Assembly: GCF_009937955.1 (NCBI RefSeq)
Contig: NZ_AP018439.1
Coordinates: 2,108,001 to 2,172,000, forward strand
Source of the DNA: Undibacterium sp. KW1
GTDB taxonomy: Bacteria; Pseudomonadota; Gammaproteobacteria; Burkholderiales; Burkholderiaceae_D
Length of the DNA: 64,000 nucleotides
Reading direction: 5' to 3'
This document shows positions 48,730 through 58,700 of the stretch, piece after piece; the stretch's first letter is position 1, and the number at the start of each line of letters is the position of its first letter. Under the pieces are notes generated by a model. It was not told the DNA's origin. It did not search any database and saw nothing but the letters and a program-made list of their open reading frames with translations. Position numbers and translations under genes: made by a program.

Positions 48730-50096
48730 TTTTTTGCCGTCTTCAAGTCTTTGGCGATAGCGTGGCTGGCTGCTATGCCACTGCGTACGGCTCCTTCCAG
48801 AGTGGCAGGGTAGTCGCCTTTGGTATAGTCGCCTGCCAGATACAGGCCAGGGTAAGCTGTATGATTGTCTGGCCTGTTCAAACCAGGTGCGCAACTGAAG
48901 GTGGCGCGCTTTTCCGATATGCATTGATGCCAGATAGGTTGCGCCAGTTCTGGCAAGCCAAGGCTTTGTGTCAGTTGGGCAGCAATATCCATCGCCAGTT
49001 CATGTCTGTCAATTTCTGTGGCAGCTTGCGAAACACTCACCACCACCGCCAGCAAGCCCGCCTGATCTGGTTGTAACTGACCACGGTCAAATACATATTG
49101 CCCCCATTTTTTTTGACTCGCATCGTCAAGCAGAGCCAGCATGGGACGTGGCAACCTGACGTTTGAGCCATATTGCAGATAACAGGTAGTGATAGGTTCG
49201 TACGTCATTGCAGGCAAGGGTGCTGCCTGATCTTTGAATGGCAATGTGGACAATAGTCTGTCTGCATTGGCAAAATCGCAGGCAAGTATGACTGCATCAT
49301 GGAGCGGCAGTTGTGCTTCTGCCTGCTTCAGTTCAATTTGCCATTTGCCATCTTCATTTTGCACAAGGCATGTTGCGGTATGGGCTGTTAAGACTTGCCC
49401 GCCGTGAGCGCGTACATAGTCAGCTGCTTTTTCTGGGAAGATACCGCTCAGGTCCAGCCGGGGTATCAGCATGTCGGATGCTGTGCGTTTTGCTCCGAGG
49501 CTGTCGCGCAGTACATTTAAGAATACCTGGGCTGAGGCGCGTTCTGGCGGCGTATTCAGGGCTGCGATGCAGAGTGGTATCCACATCAAACGGCAAAGCC
49601 GCGGTGTCTGATCAAAACGTTCCAGTAATTCCAGGACGCTGCAATCTTCATTCAGACGCCAACCCATCCAGCGTGCTGTGGATGAAAATCTTGCCAGTGC
49701 CATTTTGTCAGCAAAGCTCAGGCCACTGGATTTAATCAGTGCGAGTAATAAGTGTAGTGGGGCAGGCAAGCGCGGAGCGATAAACGACATGCCATCTTCC
49801 AGTTCTGGATAGACCATTTGCAGCGGCAAGTTCAATAGTGCTGTTTCAGTATCGACACCAACCAGTCGCATCAGGCGCAGACTCTGAGTATAGGCGCCCA
49901 GCAAAATATGCTGGCCATTGTCCAGTTCATGCCCATGCACTGTGACACCACGCGCACGCCCACCCAGATTGCGGCTGGATTCGAATAATGTAACGGTGGC
50001 ACCTTGTTGTGCCAGTTCACAGGCAGCCGCGCAACCAGCCCAGCCAGCGCCGATGACGGCGACTGACTTGTTTTTCAGCGCCTCTTTTTTAGCCAC
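48726..50096 (-). CDS. hpnE: Hydroxysqualene dehydroxylase HpnE
   Basis: HpnE is an FAD amine-oxidase-like enzyme that reduces hydroxysqualene to squalene, completing hopanoid precursor synthesis with HpnC and HpnD. The 456 aa have the N-terminal dinucleotide site VAVIGAGWAGCAAACELAQQ and ESSRNLGGRARG, then GVTVHGHELDNGQHILLGAY, and a C-terminal LYLAGDYTKGDYPATLEGAV FAD segment. The start is GTG 50096, overlapping the end of hpnD by 8 bp. The end overlaps radA. Confidence 0.94.
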   Translation of the reverse strand: MAKKEALKNKSVAVIGAGWAGCAAACELAQQGATVTLFESSRNLGGRARGVTVHGHELDNGQHILLGAYTQSLRLMRLVGVDTETALLNLPLQMVYPELEDGMSFIAPRLPAPLHLLLALIKSSGLSFADKMALARFSSTARWMGWRLNEDCSVLELLERFDQTPRLCRLMWIPLCIAALNTPPERASAQVFLNVLRDSLGAKRTASDMLIPRLDLSGIFPEKAADYVRAHGGQVLTAHTATCLVQNEDGKWQIELKQAEAQLPLHDAVILACDFANADRLLSTLPFKDQAAPLPAMTYEPITTCYLQYGSNVRLPRPMLALLDDASQKKWGQYVFDRGQLQPDQAGLLAVVVSVSQAATEIDRHELAMDIAAQLTQSLGLPELAQPIWHQCISEKRATFSCAPGLNRPDNHTAYPGLYLAGDYTKGDYPATLEGAVRSGIAASHAIAKDLKTAKN

Positions 50097-50922
50097 GGAC
50101 GTAGGTTTTCCAGGCTAGCCAGAGTTTGCGTATCGGTGTCAGCGAAATGCGCTGATTCAGTACATGGAAGCCGTCACGCTGGATTTCTACCAGCAGGGCG
50201 CGATAAATTGCTGCCATGATGAGGCCGGTTCTTTGCGCCTTGCGGTCTTCCGGCGGCAGCAGAGCAAAGGCTTCTTCATACAGTTTTTGCGTGCGCTCAT
50301 ACTGGAATTGCATCAGGGACTCAAATTGCGTGCTATGGCGGGCATTCAGAATATCGGCTGCAGTGACATTAAACTGCTGCAATTCGTTGACGGGCAAGTA
50401 AATCCTGCCTTTACGCGCATCTTCACCCACATCGCGGATGATATTGGTCATCTGGAAAGCCAGTCCCAGTTTCTCCGCAAACTCACGGGTTTGCGGATTG
50501 GTGATGCCAAAAATACTGGCCGACAAAATGCCGACCACGCCGGCGACATGCCAGCAATATTTTTGCAGCGCATTGAAGTCGAGGTAGCGGGTCTGGTTCA
50601 AATCCATTTCCATGCCATCGATGATCGCCAGCAGGTGCGCGCCATCAAGCTGGTATTCTGCCATGTGAGGCAGCAAAGCCTTGGTGACAGGATGCGTGGG
50701 TTGATTTGCCAGCATGGCCTGCACTTCCTTGCGCCACCAGCCCAGTTTGCTGCGGGCCACCATGTCGTCAGTGCTTTCATCCACAACATCATCGACTTCG
50801 CGGCAAAATGCATACAGGGCGGTAATTGCCCGCCTTCTTGCCTGGGGCAAAAACAGGAAACTATAGTAAAAACTGGAGCCACTTTGTGCAGCTTTTTGCT
50901 GGCAATATTCGTCTGGAGACAT
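50089..50922 (-). CDS. hpnD: Presqualene diphosphate synthase HpnD
   Basis: HpnD condenses two farnesyl diphosphates to presqualene diphosphate. I use ATG 50922 (MSPDEYCQQKAAQSGSSFYY); the longer frame from 50979 adds a hydrophobic, non-family segment. The 277 aa have both Asp-rich motifs of the trans-isoprenyl family: REVDDVVDESTDD (about 44-56) and IRDVGEDARKGRIYLP. It is the first gene of hpnDE. Confidence 0.94.
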   Translation of the reverse strand: MSPDEYCQQKAAQSGSSFYYSFLFLPQARRRAITALYAFCREVDDVVDESTDDMVARSKLGWWRKEVQAMLANQPTHPVTKALLPHMAEYQLDGAHLLAIIDGMEMDLNQTRYLDFNALQKYCWHVAGVVGILSASIFGITNPQTREFAEKLGLAFQMTNIIRDVGEDARKGRIYLPVNELQQFNVTAADILNARHSTQFESLMQFQYERTQKLYEEAFALLPPEDRKAQRTGLIMAAIYRALLVEIQRDGFHVLNQRISLTPIRKLWLAWKTYVRG

Positions 50923-51348
50923 GCTGAATGAGTAAGAAGTGGCGGCTAAAGCCAAAATTAAGGCCAAATATAAAGCCAAAAAGTAGCTATGTTAACAAAC
51001 TGTGGCAAAGCTCACAAATCTCTTGCACTACATTGTGTGCCGAGAATGATGATTTCTACGCAGTTTACAGTAGAAATATGAAATTCTTATTAACAAAGTA
51101 AGGTGCTGGCTGGCCTGACGCTGGTTTTGTACGGCGCAGGCAAAATCCCGGGCTTTGTATAAGAAGTGTATTTTGACGCCGGGATAGGCCTGTTTTATCG
51201 TAACATATTGTAATGAAAACGAAGAACTGCCTTCTTATCCGGGACTAAACGTATAATAGGCGGCGCGTCATAAAGCAATACCAGAGCGTTAGAGCGCCAT
51301 GGAAAATCGGCGCGGCATTGAAAATAATTACTCATTCGGACGAATATC
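50923..51348. other. Intergenic region between hpnD and the lipoprotein gene
   Basis: About 426 bp without a convincing gene. A possible sigma70 promoter toward the lipoprotein gene is TTGACG (51173-51178), 17 bp, TATCGT (51196-51201); a TATAAT lies near 51250 without a clear -35. No RNA gene was recognised. Confidence 0.4.
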
Positions 51349-52197
51349 TTGAATAAATCGAAATTTGCAGCATTGATCGTTGGCGCAGGCATAGTCCTCG
51401 CTGGATGTGGTGGCTTTGTATATACGACAGTTGGCGGTACTGTCACTGGTCTGGGTACTGGTGATGTCCTGGTTTTGCGCAATGAAGCCAATTACACCCA
51501 GACGCTGACGGCAGATGGTACTTTCTCATTCAATGTTGCCAGCAATGGTGCTTACTCCATCAGTGTGCTGACCCAGCCAAATTCTGTGAACTGCACGGTT
51601 GTCAATGGCACAGGCAAGATGTCCAGTGATTCAGCAGTCAAGAACATCGCCGTAACCTGTGTGCCGAATGTGCCGGTGGGTGGCGCGGTTTCCGGCATGG
51701 CTGACAATAGCTCCATGGTATTGCTCAATAATGCGTTGTCAACTACTACAGTAACGGCCAATGGCAGCTTCCAGTTTGCATCTTATGGTGTCAGCGGTCA
51801 GCCGTTTGCAGTGACTGTAGGTATCCCGCCTGCATCGCAGTACTGTACAGTCGCCAATGGCACTGGCACTGTCAATAATGCCAATCCTGCAGCTTCACTG
51901 ACGGCCCTGGTGTCTTGTGTACCTGCTGTGCCGGTTCAATTTACCGTCAATGGCCTGACAGCTGGCACCGTGTTGACCATGGTGAATACAGTAGATGGTT
52001 TTGCTGATAAATTTGCCGTTAGTGCGCCAGGTAATTATCAGTTCAACTGGAGCTGGTTGAGTGGCAAGCCATTCAATATCACGGTTGATACCCAGGCTAC
52101 CGGTCAGACTTGCAAGGTTACTGGTGGTACTGGTTTTGTCGATGCATCCAATCCTGCTGCCTCAAGAAATGCAGTGGTAGATTGCGCCAAGACCTGA
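51349..52197 (+). CDS. Lipoprotein with three tandem beta-type repeats
   Basis: A 282-aa secreted lipoprotein. Residues 1-20 are a lipobox signal peptide (IVLAGC, lipidated Cys20). About 27-106, 107-192 and 193-282 are three related repeats of about 85 residues with the pattern G-V-GL, VL-N, TADGTFSF, P-(18)-C-V-NGTG, and a second Cys before the next repeat. The cysteine pairs are C82/C104, C166/C190 and C255/C279, so one disulfide per repeat is likely. I do not recognise a function; beta-sandwich folds are plausible. The start is a TTG at 51349 behind GGACGA. Confidence 0.85.
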   Translation: MNKSKFAALIVGAGIVLAGCGGFVYTTVGGTVTGLGTGDVLVLRNEANYTQTLTADGTFSFNVASNGAYSISVLTQPNSVNCTVVNGTGKMSSDSAVKNIAVTCVPNVPVGGAVSGMADNSSMVLLNNALSTTTVTANGSFQFASYGVSGQPFAVTVGIPPASQYCTVANGTGTVNNANPAASLTALVSCVPAVPVQFTVNGLTAGTVLTMVNTVDGFADKFAVSAPGNYQFNWSWLSGKPFNITVDTQATGQTCKVTGGTGFVDASNPAASRNAVVDCAKT

Positions 52198-52216
52198 TAG
52201 CACGCAGTTGATATAA

Positions 52217-52254
52217 AAAAAAGCTGGACAGATTAACATCTGTCCAGCTTTTTT
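52217..52254 (+). terminator. Intrinsic terminator of the lipoprotein gene
   Basis: A long perfect stem (AAAAGCTGGACAGAT with its complement, TAAC loop) flanked by A and T runs, 20 bp after the stop codon. It can work in both directions. Confidence 0.93.
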
Positions 52255-52312
52255 GTGTTTACCCGCAAGGGCAGGCGGATTAAATGGGTGGTGGGGGGGG
52301 CTGCCTTTGCCT

Positions 52313-53041
52313 TTATATTTCTTCCAGCTTGCCCTGCTCATTGAAATAAAAAATCCCTTCATGCTTGAAGCCCCATTTGCCGCCTTTGAGGCGTATGAAG
52401 GGTTCAAAGCTGAAAAAGGCGACTTCTCCCAGTTCCTGGTTGTTATCTGAATGAATATATTGGCGCTGGTCGCGGTCTGTGACGATGCTGTGTCCGACAT
52501 TATTGCGGTAATCCAGGTTCACGAAGCCATTTTGCCGTATGCGTAAATTGGCCCAGTCAAATAACTGACCAAACGTGGTTTTGGGTGTCACGGTTTCCAG
52601 CATTTGCGCATGCAGGTGCTGCTGGAAGCAAAGCCCATTGCGGAACTCCAGCAATTGTGGCGTGTGCGTTACCCTGCCGTTTTCAACGGGGAAGGAGCGA
52701 GCGCAATCTCCCCAATATGCATCATGGACCGGGCTCAAATCCACCGTAACCAGATTGGCTGATCCCACGGTTTCTTTGCCGGGTTGGTAATCACTGCCAG
52801 AAATGGAGACACAACTACGCGACCCCAGCAGGACCAGGGCAGGGCACTGGTGGTACCAGGTTTCGGAATAGCCCGATTCGCACAGCATGGCATAAGCCTT
52901 GTCGGCGATGCTTTGCTCGGTATCTTCAGCCGTGATCATGCCAGCCAGGCGTGCCAGTACCGTCTTGGCAGCGGACTGGATTTCCCTGTGCTTGGCAATT
53001 TGCAATGCTGTGGGCATGATATTGAGTTGGCTATCGTACAA
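52313..53041 (-). CDS. M24 (Xaa-Pro peptidase-like) family protein
   Basis: A 242-aa pita-bread-fold protein. The five metal ligands of the M24 family seem to be present: Asp in TVDLSPVHD, Asp in YWGDCARSF, His in NVGHSIV, Glu in FFSFEPFIR and Glu in FKHEGIFYF. It lacks the N-terminal domain of aminopeptidase P and is smaller than methionine aminopeptidases with extensions, so the substrate is uncertain. It is cytosolic. It lies between the triple-repeat lipoprotein and the small lipoprotein, splitting the hpn genes. Confidence 0.85.
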   Translation of the reverse strand: MYDSQLNIMPTALQIAKHREIQSAAKTVLARLAGMITAEDTEQSIADKAYAMLCESGYSETWYHQCPALVLLGSRSCVSISGSDYQPGKETVGSANLVTVDLSPVHDAYWGDCARSFPVENGRVTHTPQLLEFRNGLCFQQHLHAQMLETVTPKTTFGQLFDWANLRIRQNGFVNLDYRNNVGHSIVTDRDQRQYIHSDNNQELGEVAFFSFEPFIRLKGGKWGFKHEGIFYFNEQGKLEEI

Positions 53042-53052
53042 AATACGGGTGC

Positions 53053-53307
53053 TTATCTATGGTGCTTGCTATTGGAGTTACTGTCGGCGTCACTGCTGTC
53101 GCTGTCCTTATTGGCATCACTATCTTCTTCGCTGTCGCTGGTGACGGCCCTGACGCCTGCGCGTGTGACATCGACGGCAGTGCCAACGACGGCACTGCCA
53201 ACTTTAACGGTGGTTGAGACCGCAGCATCGGCAATTGCAATGACGGTACAGCCGTTAAGTGACAATAGTGATAGTAGGAAAACACATCGACATATACAAG
53301 TTCGCAT
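53053..53307 (-). CDS. Small lipoprotein, NF038104-like
   Basis: An 84-aa lipoprotein: signal peptide with lipobox LLSLNGC (Cys20), then a hydrophobic/helical region TVIAIADAAVSTTVKVGSAV and a C-terminal, very acidic serine/aspartate-rich tail (EEDSDANKDSDSSDAD). It resembles a small betaproteobacterial lipoprotein family that I recall as NF038104; the family call is from memory. Function unknown. Upstream CTGGAG supports ATG 53307. It lies 11 bp upstream of the M24 gene and may be cotranscribed with it. Confidence 0.75.
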   Translation of the reverse strand: MRTCICRCVFLLSLLSLNGCTVIAIADAAVSTTVKVGSAVVGTAVDVTRAGVRAVTSDSEEDSDANKDSDSSDADSNSNSKHHR

Positions 53308-53539
53308 TCAGACTCCAGAATCCGGTGCAGACCCGCTTGCTCGTAAAAGAAGCGCAAGGGATTACTGCTTGGTGTGATTGACAGTCTGATTTTAAGTTCA
53401 ATCCCGTGTATCTCCTATTGCTATCAGACAAAAACAATAATGATTTACATGTTGCTACAATTTGTTGACACAGCGGGATGCTGGCAAACGTTTGCTGTGG
53501 GTCAGCGATTGAATGATGCGGATTTGCGCTGGTTTGTCT

Positions 53540-54349
53540 TCACATGTGTGTAGCCCGCCATGCCAGTCTGATCCAGTCGGTCTTGGTTAATGTGGGTCTG
53601 TACTGAAATACGTTGTAATTTGCTGCTTCGATTTTTTCCAGTATGCGCAGCCCGCCTTGTACCACCAGGCGCAATTCCCATCCCAGTCTGCCGGGCAGGC
53701 GCTTTGCCAGACCGCTGCCAGATTCCATCATGTTCCTGGCACGCGCCACCTGAAAGCGCATCATATTGCGCCAGTCCTCATTTTGCATGCCACTGGCAAT
53801 TTGCTGCTCTCCTATGCCAAACCGGCTCAGGTCATCCAGCGGGAGATAGATTCTTTGCTTTTGCCAGTCTATGGCGACGTCCTGCCAAAAATTGATCAGT
53901 TGCAGTGCACTACATAGGGCATCTGAATCGCGCAAATTTTCAGTGCTGGCCTGTTCATACAGGTGCAGCATCAGTGTACCGACCGGATTTGCCGAGCGGG
54001 CACAATAATCCAGCAGCCCGGTAAAGTCTGCATATCTGGTAGTGACGACATCCTGTTTGAATGCCGACAGTAAATCGCGAAAGCTTTGCAGCGGCAGCTT
54101 ATAGTCACGTATCACCTTAGCGAGCGCCTTGAATAGTTGTGATTCGCTGCTACTATTTTTCTCTATGTTATCGAGTTCGCGTTCATATTCTGCCAGTTGC
54201 GCCAACCTTTGCTCTGGGCTGGCATCTCCCTCATCGGCAATGTCGTCGGCACTGCGGGCAAAAGCATAGATGACCTTGACCGCTGGTCTTAAGCGGGCGG
54301 GAAGCAATAGCGAGGCAACAGGGAAGTTTTCGTAATGGTTAACCGACAT
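53540..54349 (-). CDS. hpnC: Squalene synthase HpnC (hydroxysqualene synthase)
   Basis: HpnC converts presqualene diphosphate to hydroxysqualene. The 269-aa trans-isoprenyl-type protein begins MSVNHYENFPVASLLLPARL and has the Asp-rich motif SADDIADEGDAS and the second motif WQDVAIDWQKQRIYLP. It usually adjoins hpnD and hpnE, but here about 2.6 kb and three other genes separate it from hpnD. All three hpn genes are on the minus strand. No squalene-hopene cyclase gene is in the window. Confidence 0.93.
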   Translation of the reverse strand: MSVNHYENFPVASLLLPARLRPAVKVIYAFARSADDIADEGDASPEQRLAQLAEYERELDNIEKNSSSESQLFKALAKVIRDYKLPLQSFRDLLSAFKQDVVTTRYADFTGLLDYCARSANPVGTLMLHLYEQASTENLRDSDALCSALQLINFWQDVAIDWQKQRIYLPLDDLSRFGIGEQQIASGMQNEDWRNMMRFQVARARNMMESGSGLAKRLPGRLGWELRLVVQGGLRILEKIEAANYNVFQYRPTLTKTDWIRLAWRATHM

Positions 54350-54549
54350 TTGTTGAGCTAAATTCCATGGAAAGTCTTAATGACCGAAAAGTCATTGGCA
54401 AAAACAAGATGCTTAACTATAATTACTAACCGCAAAGTCAGTTACTTGATAGTAGCATGCAGTCAATATTGAATATTAATAAAATAACATTGTCATTTTT
54501 GCCCGTTTTGTTCCGGCCCTGAAAGCCAGCATAGTAAAGGAAAACTCCT

Positions 54550-55764
54550 GTGTTAACACCAGAAACTAACATCCATCCTCAAGCGAGGCAGTTTGCTGGA
54601 AGGCGTGTTGCCCAATTCGCCTTCATTCTTGCTTCTGCAACACTATTGCTGGCTTGCTCCAAACCTGCCGAAAAGACCGAAGACATACGTCCGGTCAGAA
54701 CCATTACTCTGGCGAGCAGTAATATAGACGTCAATGCCGAGCTGACCGGTGAAGTACGTCCGCGCATAGAATCACGCCTGGGTTTTCGCGTGCCGGGCAA
54801 AATCGTTGCCCGTAAAGTGGATGCCGGTACCTTGGTTAAGCGCGGCCAGGTATTGATGCAGCTTGACCCTCAGGACTTGGCGCTGGCGCAGGTCCAGGCC
54901 AAGGCAGGGCTGACCGCAGCCGAGAGTAACCGCGATCTGGCCAAGGCTGAATTGAAGCGTTATCAGGAGTTGCGCTCCAAGAATTTTGTGGCCGCCGCCG
55001 TGCTGGATGGCAAAGAAGTCGCTTACAAATCGGCACAATCAACTTATGAACAGGCTCTGGCAGCTTATAAGAACCAGTCCAACCAGTCTTCCTATACCAG
55101 CCTGGTGGCTGATGTCGATGGAGTGGTGACAGGCATCGATGCTGAGGTGGGGCAGGTGGTTGCAGCGGGTACACCGGTCGTGCGCGTAGCCCAACTGGGG
55201 GCTATGGACGTTATCGTTGGTGTACCTGAAGACAAGGTCAACTCCATCCGTCAACTGACGGATGTCAATGTACGTTTGTGGGCCAACCCTGGCCAGACCA
55301 TACCTGGTAAATTGCGTGAATTGTCACCTATGGCTGATCCTGTCACCCGCACTTACACTGCCAAAGTCAGCCTTGCTGGTGATAGCAAGGATGTACAACT
55401 GGGCATGACTGCTTATGTCAGCTTCAATGCGAAAAATCCGAATAGTGCAATCAAAGTGCCTTTGACTGCCTTGTTCCAGGAAAAAAATGCTTCTTCAGTC
55501 TGGGTGGTCGAGTCTGGCGTGGTCAGGCTGGTGCCGGTTCAGGTAGCCGGTTCTTCTGGTGAAGAAGCCTTGCTGGCTGGTGGTGTCAAGCCAGGTCAGG
55601 TAGTGGTGACGGCGGGTGCCAACCTGCTCAAGAATGGCCAGAAAGTAACCATACTCGGTGTGGAAACTGCCCCCGCCCCGGCCAAGTCTGTGGCCGCTGC
55701 CAGTGATGCCGCATCCGTAGCTCCTGCAGCGCAGGCAGCACCAGCAGCAGGAGCTGCCAAATGA
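54550..55764 (+). CDS. RND efflux periplasmic adaptor (membrane fusion protein), lipoprotein
   Basis: A 404-aa adaptor that links an inner-membrane pump to an outer-membrane channel. It has a signal peptide with lipobox LLLACSK (about residues 34-37), a biotinyl-lipoyl-like segment ESRLGFRVPGKIVARKVDAG, a coiled-coil hairpin (about 115-170) and beta-barrel and membrane-proximal domains (LTALFQEKN). The C-terminus is Ala/Pro-rich and low complexity. The start is a GTG at 54550 with AAGGA upstream. It overlaps the pump gene by 4 bp (ATGA). Confidence 0.9.
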   Translation: MLTPETNIHPQARQFAGRRVAQFAFILASATLLLACSKPAEKTEDIRPVRTITLASSNIDVNAELTGEVRPRIESRLGFRVPGKIVARKVDAGTLVKRGQVLMQLDPQDLALAQVQAKAGLTAAESNRDLAKAELKRYQELRSKNFVAAAVLDGKEVAYKSAQSTYEQALAAYKNQSNQSSYTSLVADVDGVVTGIDAEVGQVVAAGTPVVRVAQLGAMDVIVGVPEDKVNSIRQLTDVNVRLWANPGQTIPGKLRELSPMADPVTRTYTAKVSLAGDSKDVQLGMTAYVSFNAKNPNSAIKVPLTALFQEKNASSVWVVESGVVRLVPVQVAGSSGEEALLAGGVKPGQVVVTAGANLLKNGQKVTILGVETAPAPAKSVAAASDAASVAPAAQAAPAAGAAK

Positions 55765-58700
55765 GTGATTCCTCACGTGGTTTTAATTTATCCAGGTGGG
55801 CGCTGGAGCATATCCCGCTGACGCGCTACCTGATGGTCGTGCTTTTGCTGGGGGGCATACTCAGCTATGGCAAACTCGGGCAGGATGAAGATCCGCCGTT
55901 TACTTTCCGTGCCATGGTGGTGCGGGCTATCTGGCCAGGTGCCACCGCTTTGCAAATGGCAGACCAGGTGACTGACAAGCTGGAAAAAAAGCTGCAAGAA
56001 ACGCCTTATATAGACAAGATACGCAGTTACTCCAAGCCAGGTGAGACTTTAATCATCCTGCAATTGCGTGAATCGACGCCGCCCAAGGAAACGCCGCAGG
56101 CCTGGTACCAGGTGCGCAAGAAGATCAGTGATATACGCGGGACTTTGCCACCGGGTGTCATAGGTCCTTTCTTTAATGATGAATTCGGCGATACCTATGG
56201 CTCCATCTTTGCCTTGTCCGGCGATGGTTTCAAGTATGAAGAAGTCAAGGAATATGCCGATTTTGTGCGTCAGCAATTCTTGCGCATCCCTTCTGTCTCC
56301 AAAGTAGAGTTGTTTGGTGTGCAGGATGAGAAAATCAACATTGAATTCTCGCAAAAAAAATTCTCGCAACTGGGCGTGCCTTTTGATTCCATCGTGGGGC
56401 AAATCAATTCTCAGAATGGTGTGGAAGCTACGGGTGTTCTGACCACCTCAACAGATAACCTGCAAGTGCGCGTTTCTGGCGCGCTGATGACGGTTAAAGA
56501 GCTGGAAAACCTGCAATTGCGCGCCAATGGCACGACTTTCCGCCTGGGTGATTTTGCTACCGTCAAACGTGAGTATAAAAACCCGCCGCAAGACAAGATG
56601 CGCTTTAATGGCAAAGAAGTTGTCGGCCTCGGTATTTCCATGGAAAAAGGCGGCAATATCATAGAGCTGGGCAAACACCTGCAAGTTGATGTTGCTGAAA
56701 TCAAGGCTAAATTGCCTGTAGGCATTACCCTGGAGCAGGTGACCAATCAGCCGGATGCGGTGAAGTCTTCAGTCGGTGAATTTATCCGCACATTGATAGA
56801 GGCGGTCGTCATTGTTCTTGCAGTCAGCTTCCTGGCCTTGGGTTTGCATACTAAACCTTTCCGCCTCGATATCTGGCCTGGTCTGGTGGTTGGTTTGACG
56901 ATACCGTTGGTGTTGGCAATTACCTTCCTGTTCATGCGCATCTTTGATATCGATTTGCACAAGATATCGCTGGGTGCCCTGATCATTGCCCTGGGTTTGC
57001 TGGTCGATGATGCGATTATCGCGGTTGAAATGATGGTTCGTAAGATGGAAGAAGGTTTCTCGCGCTTTGATGCGGCAACCTTTGCCTACACGTCAACGGC
57101 GATGCCCATGCTGACCGGTACCCTGATCACGGCTGCGGGCTTCTTGCCTATCGGTCTGGCAAAATCGGCGGCAGGTGAGTATACCTTCTCGATGTTCTCG
57201 GTAAATGCCCTGGCTTTGCTGATTTCCTGGCTGGCGGCGGTTATTTTTACGCCTTATCTGGGTTATTTGTTGCTGAAGGTGAAGCCTCATGGCGGCTCCG
57301 GTGGCAGTGAGCATGAGATTTTTGATACACCGTTTTATACCCGTTTCCGTGCTCTGGTGAACTGGTGCGTGAATTGGCGCAAGACTACCATCATCATTAC
57401 GCTGGGTGTGTTTGGTCTGGGTGTGTATGGATTCAAATTCATTGAGCAACAGTTCTTCCCAGACTCCAGTCGTCCTGAATTGATGGTGGAGTTGTGGCTG
57501 CCCGAAGGTTCATCCTTCCAGGCCACGGAAGCACAGGCCAAGAAGTTTGAAGCCTTCATGCAAAAACAGGAGGGCGTGGAAAGTGTGACCAGCTATGTCG
57601 GTACGGGTAGCCCACGTTTCTACCTCCCGCTGGATCAGATTTTCCCGCAGACCAACGTGTCGCAGATTGTGGTATTGCCCAAAGACCTGAAGGCGAGGGC
57701 AGCTTTGCGCCTGAAGATCATTGAAGCATTCAAGAATGATTTTCCTGAGGTGCGTGGCCGTGTGAAACTTTTGCCAAATGGTCCGCCGGTTCCTTATCCT
57801 GTGCAGTTCCGTGTCACCGGTCTGGAAGTGACCAAAGTCAGGGAAATTGCTGATCGCGTCAAAGAAGTCATGCGTGCCAACCCGAATACCGTTGGCGTGA
57901 ATGACAACTGGAATGAATCAGTCAAGGTAGTGCGTATTGACCTCGACCAGGATAAATTGCGTGCATTGGGCATTACTTCGCAAGCTGTGATGCGTGCTGC
58001 CAACACCATCCTGACGGGTACGACTGTTGGTCAGTTCCGTGATGGCAACAAGCTGATTGATATTGTCGTGCGTCAACCAGTCGATGAGCGTTCTACCATA
58101 GAAGCATTGGGTAATGCCAATGTGCCAACTGGCAGTGGCAAATTTGTGCCTTTGTCCCAGGTCGCCCGTATCAATCTGGTATGGGAACCGGGTGTCGTCT
58201 GGCGTGAAGGTCGCGAATGGGCAGTAACGGTGCAGTCTGACGTGGTTGATGGCATACAGGGGCCAACTGTGTCCAGCCAGATTTCGCCCAAGCTTGACCA
58301 GATCAGGGCCAGTCTCTTGCCAGGTTACAAGATAGAACTGGCAGGTGCGGCGGCGGACAGTGGCAAGGCGCAGGAGTCAATTGCTGCCAACGTGCCATTT
58401 GTGATTTTCATCATCTTCACCTTGTTGATGTTGCAATTACATAGTTTCTCGCGCTCTGTGCTGGTGTTCCTGACTGGGCCTTTGGGTGTGGCGGGGGCAG
58501 CGATGGCCTTGCTGATATTGCAGCGTCCATTTGGCTTCGTTGCTCAGCTCGGTGTCATTGCCCTGTTTGGTATGATCATCCGTAACTCTGTCATTCTGAT
58601 TGACCAGATTGAGCATGACATAGGTGAGGGCGTGCCGCCATGGGAGGCGATTGTCGAGTCTGCGGTGCGCCGTTTCAGGCCTATTATCCTGACGGCAGCA

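Noticed and set aside
50164..50931. 255-aa ORF antisense to hpnD
   Set aside because: It overlaps hpnD in full and reads as low-quality sequence; hpnD has both catalytic motifs.
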